A DNA stretch of 64,000 nucleotides from Marchantia polymorpha subsp. ruderalis (taxonomy: Eukaryota > Streptophyta > Marchantiopsida > Marchantiales > Marchantiaceae). The stretch covers positions 19,294,501 through 19,358,500 of the forward strand of contig AP031351.1 of NCBI GenBank assembly GCA_037833965.1, read 5' to 3'. The first letter of the stretch is position 1. Every line of letters begins with the position of its first letter. Position numbers and translations under genes: made by a program. The notes below the pieces were generated by a model. It made no database searches. It saw nothing but the letters and a program-made list of their open reading frames with translations, and had not been told where the DNA came from. Below, piece by piece: positions 1 through 12,659 of this stretch.

Positions 1-279
1 AAATTACCAAGTATTCAAAGAAGTGACGTGATGATTGTATGACGCTCTATGAGTATTTCCATTTTCGTCTTTTTTGTGAGTTACAGAACGAATCTACCGG
101 GTTGCCCGAGCGACTCCGGAGTTATTGACAAAAGCCACAGGACGTGAGAAATGTTTTCTGGAACATTCTTGTCTTTTTGCCCTGGGTTCCACGTCGTGGT
201 GAGAACGGTTGGAACCTTGAGATGGCTTTTCTAGAAGTTGAGCGATTGGCTGTCTCTTTTCCTTCAGTCTCGAACTGTG

Positions 280-487
280 CCTTGTGGTTCAGGACCTGAA
301 ACTTTATCTATATATACTTTTCATGTACATCGTTCAAACAAGTACCCGAACTAGATGGTTTCTCTCGTCGCAGTTTGCTGATTCCTTGTGGTTCAGGACC
401 TGAAACTTTATCTATATATACTTCTCATGTACATCGTTCAAACAAGTACCCAAACTAGATGGTTTCTCTCGTCGCAGTTTGCTGATT
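280..487. repeat. Tandem duplication, two 104-bp units
   Basis: Two head-to-tail copies (280-383 and 384-487), each starting CCTTGTGGTTCAGGACC and ending TTTGCTGATT. I count two differences between them (T/C in the tract before CATGTACATC, and G/A in TACCCRAAC). Near-identity points to a recent duplication. Each copy carries a TATATATAC tract, so it could duplicate a promoter segment of the downstream gene; that role is only inferred. Confidence 0.9.
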
Positions 488-829
488 TTCTGCAAGAGTT
501 GGGGTGTCTTCCACAAAGTTGCAAAATCTAGTTCTGATCATTTTTTGCTAAGAAGCTTATAAACGTCTTCAAACGTTTCATTTCGGGCTCTGGAATCATG
601 TGTTACATGATATTTGATTCCCGGTCGTACGGAGTTGATCTTTGGTTGTGGTACTTCATCTGTAAGCTTACTTGTTGCGACCAGGAGACTTTCTCTTCTT
701 GCTTCTGTAGACTTTTGAAAGGACTAGTGGAAATTTTCAAATTGTCGCTACCTTTGCTGGAAGACTGCTCAATATCATCGTAAATTTGTGAATACAACTC
801 AACTTGGTTCGTCCGTACAGTTGCCAGAG

Positions 830-2014
830 ATGGAATTGCGCAATCCCGAATCTGTTTACTACCCCCATACTTGCGGAAGACGCCAGTACAGGATTGACGT
901 TAAAAGAGCAGCCCTGAAAGATCCACCCGACCCGAAAATTGTGAGTTGTTCCTTCTTTCATAAGCATTTCCACAAGCCGACGCTCCTATGGGGATTTCAT
1001 GAGTAGGTTATGAATAGCGCTCGAAATAAGATGTTATTATGAAGAATATCTTGTTTAGGGCTAACGAGGTAAAGTATTTAAGTTTTGGAAATATGAGGAG
1101 TAAGATCTGTCGCAGGACTGGCCGATCATTTCTCTTAATCCCGATCTACAGGTTGTGGAGCACAAGGGTAGTTTGTCCCCTCAACAGATGCAGGCATTGC
1201 GATTAGCTTTCGATAAGCTCTCACCCGGTTATTATCGACGGTCGATGATCAACAGAGTCCAGATTCGCAGACTCATTCTGCTAGCCCGACTGGACCCTGA
1301 TTCTGAAATGGTATGTCTTCTCACTTACTGTTTTTAACGAAGCATGTGTGAAATCAAAATAAGCGATTGTAAAAATGATCGTCGTATTTTAATGGGTATG
1401 TAGCTCACTTGGTAGAGCGCTCGCCGTCCGCGCGAGAGGACAGGGTTCAAATCCCTGCATCTCCCAGCCCCTCACAGAATCATCGATTACTGAACATTCA
1501 CTGAGTTTGGACCCTGCGCTAATCATCTTCACTTGTCCTTCCCGTCAGTCTGTTTTTAAGACAGCTAGCATTATTTGGTGTTCACGAGGGCCATATCACA
1601 CTGAAAAACCTCTTCAAGCTAGTTCATTGCTTGGTTGGAAGTGACTGTTCGTTGTAACTGAACTGGAGCTTTCTTTTCGTAAGCATCGGGTGCCATGCCA
1701 AAACATCGGACATCGAACAAGCTGATTGCCCGGGATCGCGGCACATGTGGGAGAGTGGCCCCCGCCCTCCATACATAGAAATAAGCACCAGGGACATGGG
1801 AGGATCACTAACTAACTAACTAAGCCCTTTGAAGTATCCAAGTTGCTCTTACTATCATGATTCTGTGCTATTGCATTTGCAGGGTAAAAGGTTATTCATT
1901 AGTTTCCAGGAAGCCGCGATTCCGACAACTGGCCTCACCTACAACAATTTTATGAAGACTATTCTGCAATTCCACTATCCTCGAGAAGCAATGCCTTGCA
2001 AGACCGCGGCGTAA
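830..2014 (+). CDS. Unrecognised three-exon gene, about 133 aa
   Basis: Three open segments join in phase 0 with canonical splice sites. Exon 1 is 830-940 (donor GTGAGT at 941), exon 2 is 1152-1310 (acceptor TACAG before 1152, donor GTATGT at 1311) and exon 3 is 1883-2014 (acceptor TTGCAG before 1883, stop TAA at 2012-2014). The protein is hydrophilic, with a Tyr/Pro-rich start (ESVYYPHTCGRRQ), a basic middle (GYYRRSMINRVQIRRLI) and a tail with GLTYNNFMKTILQFHYPR. I see no signal peptide or membrane segment and recognise no family. The ATG at 830 is a guess: TACAG at 816-820 could be an acceptor, so upstream exons may exist. The terminal GCGTAAGA could also be a donor, so the 3' end is uncertain too. 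Intron 2 contains a SINE-like insertion. The clean phase of all three joins is the main support. Confidence 0.55.
1394..1823 (+). mobile_element. SINE-like element with tRNA-Ala-derived head
   Basis: Positions 1394-1464 fold as a tRNA. The D stem is GCTC/GAGC, the anticodon stem CTCGC/GCGAG and the T stem CAGGG/CCCTG, and the acceptor arms GGGTATG/CATCTCC include the G3:U70 pair typical of tRNA-Ala. A-box-like (TAGCTCACTTGG) and B-box-like (GGTTCAAATCC) pol III elements are present. The anticodon loop CGTCCGC lacks U33 and the acceptor stem has a T:C mismatch, so it is not a working tRNA. About 340 bp further on lies the short tandem tail (ACTA)4 at 1807-1823. A tRNA head, unrelated body and simple-repeat tail are the layout of plant SINEs. 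No target-site duplication was found, so the right boundary is tentative. Confidence 0.45.
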
Positions 2015-3208
2015 GAGTAATTCAGAATGTCTATGTGTATTTTCGTATCACTGAGCCAGCTACCTGGTCAATGAATATCAAGTTTTACATAGGGAATGTC
2101 TTGGCTAAGGTTTCAGCCAGACACTGTCTTGCTCATCAAGACGAGTTCTAGGAGTAGCACAATCGCATTCAATAGTCTAGTCAGAACACAACGCGCGAGC
2201 GAAGTCCTGGTAAGTTGGTTGGTTAGAATCTGTAAATTGCTCATGAAAAGGTAGTCACGAGGACCGTACGAGATTTCAGAAAATCAGTGCTTGTCTGGAC
2301 TTTCGTGTCCAACACTGATCCGAACTCGATGCCAATAAAACTGATATCTTGAGACGGTTTTTGTTGTTTAATATGGCAATTGTCTGTCTGACAATGTTTG
2401 CGCTTGTAGTGAAAACCTCTCGACATGCATTTGCAAGTAGGGCCCAACTTGCCCTTGTGGTACCCTCAAAACCCTTATCCGATAGCACTGGCTGCATTAT
2501 AAGTAACCCCAAACAAGCAATTTGAAAGTGAGAATTGCATATAATTGATAACTAAATAGTTTTCATCCCCATACATGAATGATTGATTTTCACAATAAAT
2601 TTGTTTAATACAAATAGTAATGTAGTCCACTAGAATTTAATCCTGTCATCAGATAAGTTGAAATGTGGAACTGTGACATTACTAAAAGTTATTCTGGTCT
2701 CAACATAAATTGAATTATGGAAGTGAAGTATTAATAAGGTATAAGTTTCAAAGGCGATTTGTCAAACCATAGTATCATTACATTACTAATTATTATTATA
2801 TATCAATATATATCATTATTATAAAAAGATACAAATGCGATCAATTGCGAGGTTCAACCAATATCAAGCAGTATTATGGAAAGATTTAAAGCATAATTTT
2901 CTATTTTATATAGAAAATTTAATATTGAAAATAATTTTTAGATTCAGAATAGTATTTATAGTAGAAGAATAAAATGTAACTTCTACATGTTACGAAAAAA
3001 TTCATTTTCTAACAATGAAGTGTGATTTTTATAGATTATAACAAAAGATTATTCAGAATTGGAATACATGTTAGAACCCAAGAAGCATCAGGACATTGTG
3101 AGAGGTGTAATTGAAAACTCTCTACGAGATAAGTTTGCCTGTACAAAAGAACCAAACTGCGCTGAGAGTTGGAGTTCGGGACATCATTAGATTGACTCCC
3201 AATCAACA

Positions 3209-3322
3209 CATCCAATCTAGCAAGTACAGGCAAAAGAAGTACCAATCTGGAAATCAAATGACATGCATCCAATCTAGCAAGTACAAGGAGTTAGTTTTGA
3301 ACCAATCTGGAAATCACATGAG
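3209..3322. repeat. Diverged tandem duplication, about 57 bp units
   Basis: Two units, 3209-3265 and 3266-3322. Each starts CATCCAATCTAGCAAGTACA and contains ACCAATCTGGAAATCA about 30 bp on, with several substitutions between them. Confidence 0.7.
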
Positions 3323-4529
3323 AGTATTCTTGGCCTAGCGAAATATGCTCAGAGCTTTTTGAGAAACAAACACAATTCACGTGAATGACAATCTCATTCT
3401 AATTGATGAGATACAATATTGTGATCCGAAATCGTTGAGACATAGAGCCAATTGAGATGATGCTGTATCGATTTTGTACTGATTAGAACTTGAAAAGTGA
3501 TGCAATACTATTCAAATTAAGGATTTGAATTCATTCAAATCTCTATGAAATCTTACGCAAAATAAGACACAGCTTTTTCAACATAACGAATAATCCACAT
3601 CAATATGTACGGTTTATAATATATTGCTGTTAGAAGGCTTTGTAAACCTTTCCATGAATTAAATTTCGAGAAAATCTGTATATGTGCAAACAACCGGAAT
3701 TTGACTTTACGCCATTGAAAATTCGTTATTAATTTTTTCCTGGTAAAGAAGTATAATATTCTGGATTGACTATTCCTGAAGAAATGAAGAACAAATAAAG
3801 TATACATCAATCGGTTCATCAAGTAATGCTGAGGTCGTATTTCAACGATTGGATAACAAATTCTGTTAACGATATAATACTTACCTCATACTCAATTTTG
3901 CCATGTCAAAACCTATAAACCTTTTGAATCTCAAATAGACAAAGTGTTATCAAAGATTCAAAATCACTTTTGATCGAATGAATAGTTCTTACTTCAAATA
4001 ACCAAGGTAATAGCAGTTTCACATTTTGGAGGTTAACTCTAATGATAATAAATAAATAAATATATATATATATATTCTCTAACTATTAAATAAAAGAAAA
4101 TTATCAGATACACTCAAATATGTTTTCATTCGTATGTATGATAGTATAAAAAGCTAATATTAGTAAAAAAACGGTAAGATGTAGTTCAGAAGAATTTAGT
4201 TTTTATTGATGATAATGAAAAAAAATTCGATATCTACATATCTATCAAATAGTATATTCCAAAAAAAAGTTATAATTAGAAGTATATATTATAAATATCT
4301 TGTATATGTTGAAAACACGTGTATCAAAAATTATATTTCATAGATTTTAAGGTAAAAAAATTTTCCTTGTTCATGCCAAATTTGATAATCATAAAAGAGA
4401 TTCATCTTATGTGAAAAGTTTCCGATTTTTTAAAAAATATTAAATTTTATTTTATTTAAATATGGATGAAAAAAAAGATTTAATATTACAGATATTGCAT
4501 GAAAAATTAAAGATTGAAATTGAATATTT

Positions 4530-4566
4530 ATGACATTATATTTATATATTATAAATATAATGTCAT
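4530..4566. repeat. Perfect 17-bp-arm palindrome
   Basis: The left arm ATGACATTATATTTATA is exactly complementary to the right arm, separated by 3 nt. The GC pairs at the outer end (TGAC/GTCA) make it more than a chance AT run. Confidence 0.85.
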
Positions 4567-7500
4567 GTATATTTTAAATGCATTGATAATGAACAAAAAA
4601 TGAAAAAAAAAATTAAGTTATCAAAAAACTTGACACAATGTTGGATCTGTTAATCTAATGTTCATGAAAACACACTACAATTCAAATCAATTGCACTTTA
4701 GTCTGCTGGAAAATCTCTTATGTAATATTTAAAATTTATATAAGTTAAAGTCTAAACCTAATGGATCAAATAATTTCATCTAATAAACTTTGATTCGTAA
4801 AATTCTAAACTATCACATTATAATATAAATATAAGACATGTTTTCATCAAGCTTCTTTTTATATTAATATGACCTAATCTTTAATTAATCGTCAAGTAAT
4901 CATTTTTATTATGAAATCAAGAAAGATAACTTTCTCCACAAATTATGTTCATCTCTAATAACATAGTAAAAAGCAAGCTTTATTATTCCAATATAGTGTT
5001 TCCCAAAAAAATAAAACAGTCTTTTGTTCCCAGCGCTCGCATAGCTTCGCTCTTTTACATCAATGAATTCTTTATTATTATTTCAGTCTTCAGAAGTCTA
5101 TACAAATGGTTTCTATCCGCCACTGTGAACATCGTTAGTTCTTCGGATTATCTAAAATTTAAAATCACCATATCTTTCACCTCCTCCGGATGAAGGACAT
5201 CATCAGAACGATCCACGAGTTTGCAAACATGACAAAGTCCCACAACAGGAATAAACTCAAAGCTGCTGTATATTGCCAGCTTTGCTTACATCGTGCCAAG
5301 ACAAATGTACAAAACAGAATTTCTTCTCCTATGGCTTTAATTCATTACAAAGATTGAGAAATGCTTTGCAATCTTCGCGTTTTTGTGGTCTCATTTGAGT
5401 TGAATAAATCAAATAAAAATCCTTTTGAACATCTTCATGATGCCTCGGTGAAAGCATTCACCAACGTTCCGGAGTGCTCAAACTTTCATGCTTTGAAACT
5501 GCTTACAGACTCTGCGTACTGCAAAACATGACGTATCAATCTCATGCTAACACTAGCACTAAATACATATTTAGCCAGTGCAATATGAGACTTGTATGCA
5601 AACGATTTCCAACCTGCGTCATAAAGTCGAGCCAGCATCATGTTATACACGTGACCCAAGCATGTTCGATGGAGGTAATCCATGCAAAATTGAATAAATT
5701 CATTTTGGAAAAATCAGTTGAAGTTTTTTTGTATATATTTAATGACAAATTCTTTATATTCAATATTTTTGCTCTGATATCATTTAAAGAGTTTAAATGA
5801 TGACATCCATCACACAAAATTAATCTTGTTGAATATATATTCCCATGAACACAATATTATTTTATCTAAATTCTTAAATTTATTTTCTGTAAAATTATGA
5901 CCAAATAAGAACAAACTAACTAGTCATAATAAGATTGATAAAAGTAATCCAAAATCTTAGTTAATATTTATATTATTCATTAGAATATTAAAATTAAAAT
6001 GTAATGAATTCATGAACATTATATCCATGAAATTCTTGATGTTTAAGATCGAGAAAAAAATTTATATTTTCTGAAGGTTTTATGCTTCATTTCAAAGCAA
6101 TAAATTTTGTTTGCAGAAAAAAATTTATTTTATATATACTTTCAATCATGTAAGAGAATATTTTAATTTGAAAAACTTACAAATTTTATTTTAGTCGTTA
6201 TTTTTCCATTTGAACCAAAAAAAAAATACTTATTCATCAACTCTTTGACAATGTACAACAAAAAATTCAGAGTTATTTACAAATTTTTGAAGAACAAACG
6301 ATTCTACAATTATCTATTCAAGCATTTGGGATTGAAAAATCACGAATGATTCAGGTGTCGAAAGGCACTAATATTCAGGAACTTTTCAAAAACACAACTG
6401 GAAAAAACACAATGAATGAATTCTAAGATAGTCAACTTCATCCCATAGTATTGTTATTCAATCAAGTAGACTTCTCATTTTGATGTTTGTGATAATAACG
6501 TTTGATTTATTTCAAAAGAATCTTATAGTTTATGCTCATAATCAGTGCTAATTAAACATTGGAATAAAAAAAATTTGAATATTGTATATATATCGATCAG
6601 ATATAAGAGAAGAATTTTCCCGACAATTTTGAACCAAGCAATTTTTTTATAAGCAAATCATGGATCTTTTGACACAGATTTCATACAATCTGGAAGGATG
6701 AAGATACTGAAAGGTATCATATACTGCGAGCTTGACTAAAGCCATCGCTACATCAATGCTTCAACATTTCCACTACCTGTACAAACCAATCCTCGAGGGA
6801 CATACCTAGCAATACTTCTTTACATCCCATGTGATGGAAGCCTGGAAAGAACGTTCAAACCACCAAGTATTCAGGTGTATAAAAAACAAGGTGTTAACCT
6901 TGACCGAATTGGAACTCCTTGTAGTCTCTTTTCTGTCCAATCCTCACTGTCATGTCAATCTTTATTTACAGTTAACCATGTAGTTCATTCATAGTTGCAA
7001 CTTTGATGTAGACAAGAGATGCATCAATACCAGTAACATCCATGATATATTCTTATGAAGCTGCCCAGCCAAATGATGTTTGATCAACCCACAACCAGAT
7101 ACCTCCATGCATCAATCAAAAATCTTGTCACATGATATCTCAATTTGTAACCTTGGGTTCAGGATGTCATTCTAGTGAAGAAGGGATTGAGTTATCACGT
7201 TAACAGCAAAACTACTTTTAAAAAATAAAAGATAAAAATCCGTATCAGTTGAATTAAGACAATCCATTGGAAAAGAAGAGATTTCCTTTCGTCAAATGTC
7301 CAACAAACTGATGAGCTAGAGACAAGTGACACAACCCTATAGTCCATGTATCACACCGCCTACCCCAATGTGAGCACAAGTAAAGAGAATGTTGCAGCTG
7401 ATCGTCAACGAGGGTAAGATTGAAGAAAGCATCCCTCAAGATTTACGCATGCTGCTTGCTGAGACATTATGGCTGCAATCTTGAGGGTTAGATTTCGCTC

Positions 7501-8656
7501 TAACATATAATTTGTTATCATACTCTTCAAGGAAACGTCGATGTCAAATGATATTGATTTCGTAATTCATTACTTTCTCTTCCTAACCCCAGTTTCTCGC
7601 GGAAGAAAGCATGATATTGTGCCCTATATACTTACTGAGCTTCCACCGGTAGAAGACATGAGTGCAGTCGTGCACTGTCCTACTCCTGCGGATGTTCTTC
7701 ACAGTGACCCTTGAGATATGACAGAGCAGTCGAAAGAATCTATTCGTATTTGTCAACTTGTTCTTGCCTCACCGACACACTGCATCCTCACGGCGTTCCA
7801 AAAACAAACAAACTGTAAAAGATGGTTAGTAGGTAGACTGCTGAACAACCGAAAACTCAACGGGAAGATTGGTCCACAAAACGCAAACCATCATATAAGC
7901 AGATATGCGTGGAAGAATTTTCAGATGTAAAAGGACACCACCATGTTGACGTGCATATTTTACAAGTGGCAAGAACAGATTGATCTATGGTCTGTGCCGT
8001 GAACTCAAGCGAAGGCTATGGGTGCTCCTCCTTTCATCCAGAAACAGCCAGAAAGAAACCAATACTATCTGAAAAAGATACATGTACAACTAACAACTTT
8101 CTTATAGAAATCTGAAAGGCCAGCTCCTCTATCTTCTAAGTTGCTACATCTGAGGAGCTTATCCTCAGCAACGCTTGAAGAGGGAGCTTTTCCCCTAAGT
8201 TTTGTACTTGAGTTCCAAGTTCTTAATACAGACCATAAATCTGGAAATTGCACATCTGAAGAGGAAGCCATCACAATGAGGTCTTTCCATGTTTTCTTAC
8301 TAACAAGGTCTGCAATTTTCGAATGATCATAGAAACAGCACCTGGACTCTCACTTAATCCGAATCAACCCGAATGCTTCCAGATTCTGAAAGTCTCTATT
8401 TCCCGCAGGTCTTGTAGGTCGTTAAAAAGTTCCAATGTGAAGGATTATTCACAGGCGCATGTGAGCATACTTCGGATGACCTCGTGAACTATCCCACTAC
8501 CCGCAGGCCAATTGCCAGAAGATGCTTTCGTCTGTAGACTTGTCAGCTCGTATTCAGCTGAGAGAAGAATCACGGCTGATGGCCTGGCAAGACCCGGCTG
8601 CCAGTAGTGGGTACATAGTTCAGTTTGCAACAAAGTGTTCGGATATTTCAAAAGCT

Positions 8657-9397
8657 CTAACCAGTGAGCCTTATCAACCCAACCATAAAGATAAAAATGA
8701 AGATCATAAGAATGAGTATCAACCAGGTGTAACAACCAGTTTTCCAATTCGACTTGTATATTATGCCGGCCCTCTCATTGACGCGATTTGTGGCGCCTAT
8801 ATTGACCTCCACTGCTGCCCCGGCATCGTCCACGAGATAACCCGTGTCCTTTAATGTCTTCTCCAGCATATAGCTATTGTTCTTCATCTGCTCGGACAGA
8901 AGAGCCATCTCATCCGTCAAAGCCTCTTGAATCTGTCGATGCTTGCTGATCGTTTCGTTTGACGCGGCATCCAGCTTCAGACCTTCCACCTTCTTCTCTT
9001 CATCCTGTTCTTTCATCTGCAATCTTCGTCTTCTGAGGTTAGGAGAGAGAGTTGGAGGGGCGAGCATAGGCTCATCCATCTCGACATCCAATCTAGGTCT
9101 ACAATTCATCCCGACGTCATCGATGCTTCGCAGCGATTCCCAAACGTCGGGTGATGTGCCGGTATCGATTTTCTCCGCAACCTCATCGATGCTCTTGGCG
9201 TACTCGGCTGCTTTAGCCTCGGAGATGTGGCGGAGATCCTGATTCAAGCCCTCGACTCCTCCTCCTCCTCCTCCGGTAAGCAGAGCCAACTGCTCCCGCA
9301 TGGCCGCGACATAATGAAGCAACTTGGCGTGATTGCTCTGGCGAGGAGCCGCAGCCAGTAACCTTCTCAATTTCACTTCCGCTTGCGAAATTCCCAT
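8657..9397 (-). CDS. USE1: Use1-type vesicle transport SNARE
   Basis: Single-exon gene of 246 aa, the usual length for plant Use1 proteins. These are Qc-type SNAREs of the endoplasmic reticulum that act in Golgi-to-ER (COPI) retrograde fusion. The N-terminus MGISQAEVKLRRLLAAAP is the conserved plant Use1 start. A short Gly run (GGGGGG, about residues 42-47) follows, then an acidic, variable middle. A SNARE-like helix (about 145-210) contains KHRQIQEALTDEMALLSEQM. The protein ends in one hydrophobic C-terminal anchor (about 223-245, WLILILMIFIFIFMVGLIRL) with almost nothing after it, as expected for a tail-anchored protein. The ATG lies in a strong context (GCCATGG). The neighbouring genes are unrelated. 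The family assignment rests on recalled homologues; the membrane anchor is seen directly. Confidence 0.9.
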   Translation of the reverse strand: MGISQAEVKLRRLLAAAPRQSNHAKLLHYVAAMREQLALLTGGGGGGVEGLNQDLRHISEAKAAEYAKSIDEVAEKIDTGTSPDVWESLRSIDDVGMNCRPRLDVEMDEPMLAPPTLSPNLRRRRLQMKEQDEEKKVEGLKLDAASNETISKHRQIQEALTDEMALLSEQMKNNSYMLEKTLKDTGYLVDDAGAAVEVNIGATNRVNERAGIIYKSNWKTGCYTWLILILMIFIFIFMVGLIRLTG

Positions 9398-9779
9398 GGC
9401 AAGCTACCAGCAAGAAAAAGGCCCACCCAATCTAGGAGCGCATCCCGATTCGATCCATGCCCAAATCGCACGAGCCTGGAGCAGAACGAAGAACGCCGAG
9501 CGACAGTCGCTTCCTCCCTCGGCCGTTCCACCGTGTTCCACCGTGTTCCGACGCCTTCCTCGCTGCGCCTCCTCTCGAATTCGTCCAGCGTCGAAGCTCC
9601 GATCTCCCACAGGCTCCCGTGAACTTCAGTTATTCGCACATATTGTACAGTCATCGCATTGTGACATCGACGTAGTACCTACATTGCTACCAGCCATGCC
9701 GAACGTGTTCTTTCAACCGGGGTTTAAAAGCTTAGAAAATCCGTACGATTCAGGATCAAATTCACATTGTTGAAGAGTT

Positions 9780-12617
9780 CAATGCTCAAATTGCAGTCTC
9801 CTCTTGTCTAAGCATTCACATAAAATACATAATTAATAGTACATGCTGAATAACATACCATATTTTAGTTTATTACAATATGTACTCCATACGTTCTCAA
9901 ACCAAGGTTATGAAATAAGGAAACATGTTCACTTCACATAGTATCAATATGATTCAATCACAAGTAAGTTGTGAAATTTGCACCATCGCAAATGTCTTAA
10001 TTTAATGTAATTATTTGAAGAATAGAATAAAACAAGATTCTGTAAATATATATGGAAGGAAACTTTCATACAAAACTCATCTATTTTATAAACGCTTTAG
10101 GTATCATATTCAATGAGAACCTCATCCATCAAAGCACAAGTAAAGGTACAACCGAGCTCGGATAAACGAAAGGATTTATAAATATTGGGTACAACAATGA
10201 CAAATATACATTGGTTCTCATTTTCTTACATCCAACATCGCCATATTATCCTTACTATGATACTTATTGCTGGCTAAAAAGCAACGATGGTTTAAATCTT
10301 AATCAATATAAACTTCAATCCCTCTAGCCTATATTCTATGTCGCCATTACTTTGTAATATTAAGGGAATGGCTAGTTATCTCCTCTACTATACTCTAGTA
10401 AGGTGAAATATCGAGAGATTTGTGATTGGTTAGAGGGAACTTGAGCGTGAGTTGAGAAGATGAGAGTGCCCAGAAATAAATTGAATTTCTGTCTTGCTCG
10501 TTCAAATTACTTGCAAGCAAAAAGAAGAGTTCATACTTCTGTCTTCTCTCTCCCTCCGACACATTTTCAAGACATCTTGACCTATTTCAAGACATCTTGA
10601 AATAAAACAACCACTAGAACTTCGCCCTAGTCTTAATCTAAATGCAGCAAATTCTCCTTCCGCCACTGCCCTCAATCGGTCTCGATTTAATTCAAATAGC
10701 AAATGTTTGCAGTGCAGACCCGGAACCGAATAAACATCTAATCAACGTTTTCTGGATTTCTTTCCTTCTTTCATTTAGCAGCCTTGTGGCCAATTGAGTA
10801 CCCTCCATACATACATACCGTGGGAGAAACTTGCAATGGCAAGGGCGGCATTATGCCAAATTCTCCCCAATCATCGTGTCCGTACTCGTGATCGCCAGGT
10901 TTACATATCCCAACTTGAACCATTGGGGAATTATCGAAGCCTACTCTCCCTCATGTTCACATATATTTCTCTCTCTCTTACCAATCATAGTATAGTATGG
11001 TGAGAGATAATTAAACAAAAATAAAATATAATTAGTTGCTTCCAATATTAATAATTTATTATGTAATGAAAATAATGAAGGTATATTGTGTGTCAATTCT
11101 TTGGATGCAAGGCCAAATGAATCTCTTTTGGGAAGTTACATATGATCATATTTCAAAAACCAAAAGACAATTTTTTTTGTTTAAATTTCAAGCACGTTCT
11201 GAGATAAAGTATGATCATGCGTATGATCAGTTCTTTATATTTTGTTTCTACTCGAAGCAATCGGATATCACTTTTGGCCGTTTGTCAACACTATGTCTAC
11301 GTGATTTTCTCAGTCTGATTGCAGAATTCTTGTTTTGAAGATTATAGATCAAGGTTTTATATTGAATCATAGGCCTATGATGAAAGTTTGAAATTTTAAA
11401 AATCTGTGACATTTTTGAATAATTTGTTTATTCTTCATGTCAAATTTTAACAGCTTATATCAACTAATACCTAGCTTTTATTTATTAGAGTAAAATTTTC
11501 AGCTTTTCCTTGATGAATAACACATCTATATATCACAAATTTATTTGATTATTATAAATTTGCAAATCTATGCTATGAATATGCAAACTTTTTCATAAGC
11601 TCTGCTTTGCCAAACAAATTTTATGAAAAAAACAGACTTAATAGTCAAGATACAATAATTCAATCAAAATTATAATTATTGCGCACAAATTATAATAATA
11701 GAAGCTTTATTCTAGCCTCATTTTGTAATAGTTTGCAAACGTGAAAAACATTTATCGTACTTGCAAAAATTTACACATCTATGTGAAATTGAGGGTATAT
11801 ATATATTATTAAATTTGATTAGATGTTTTGTGCATTACATTTCAAATTGAGATAAATTAAAGAAATTTCATCTTTGTGAAATAAAAACAATATATAAATA
11901 TGATTGATTTGATTAAGCTACTTTTTATCTATTTGTCCAAAACATCAATTGAAAATATGCATATATAGACATATGTTTGAAAAATAAATTAGTCTTTTGA
12001 TTTTTTTCAATATAAGAATAAAAAATATTTAATCGTAATTATAAATTTAAAATCTTAAATTTTGAAATAGATGAATAAATATGAAAAAAATCTATTAATT
12101 GATGATGAAGTTTCAGAAAAAAATTATTGCAAAAATTTCTCAAACATGCATTATATCTCTTTGAAGTTAATAAACTCCGATATGATAAAAAATTATGAAA
12201 TTTCAAATTGTGAAGAAATAAAAAATGATGAGAGTATAATTTTCAACTTTGAGCCTCATTTTTTTCTTTAAGTCATTGTTACAAACGTTTTTTTTCTTTA
12301 ATAAGCACAAAATCACTTAGAATTAAATGCTAAGTATTTAGTTGACTATTGATTGCAATAGATTTGTTATATGATACGACACTCAGTAACATTTTACAAT
12401 GATGACATTAACGGAATGACAAGAATGAAATAAGATTTGCATTCAGATATAAAATTAAATCTAAGTATATACTTCTACATAGATGGATGATAAAAAATCC
12501 CACTTCAAGAAGTGTTGGTGATGAAAAGATATTGTACTCCAATTGTGTTATACATAATAATTGTTGTAACATATACCAATATGTGGATATAGTGCATGGA
12601 TTTTAAAAGATATTAAT

Positions 12618-12659
<42 letters not shown>

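Larger units (their letters stand above)
2015..8400. other. AT-rich intergenic stretch, no gene supported
   Basis: Visibly AT-rich, especially 2520-5000 and 5700-6650. Patches of more balanced composition at 5180-5700, 6660-7200 and 7250-8400 hold only short broken reading frames that I cannot assign. They may be decayed mobile-element or gene fragments; the part nearest 8400 may be 3' flank of the Use1 gene. A diverged duplication (3209-3322) and a perfect palindrome (4530-4566) are listed separately. Confidence 0.6.

Noticed and set aside
1394-1464. A functional tRNA gene
   Set aside because: It folds like tRNA-Ala, but the anticodon loop CGTCCGC lacks U33 and the acceptor stem has a mismatch.
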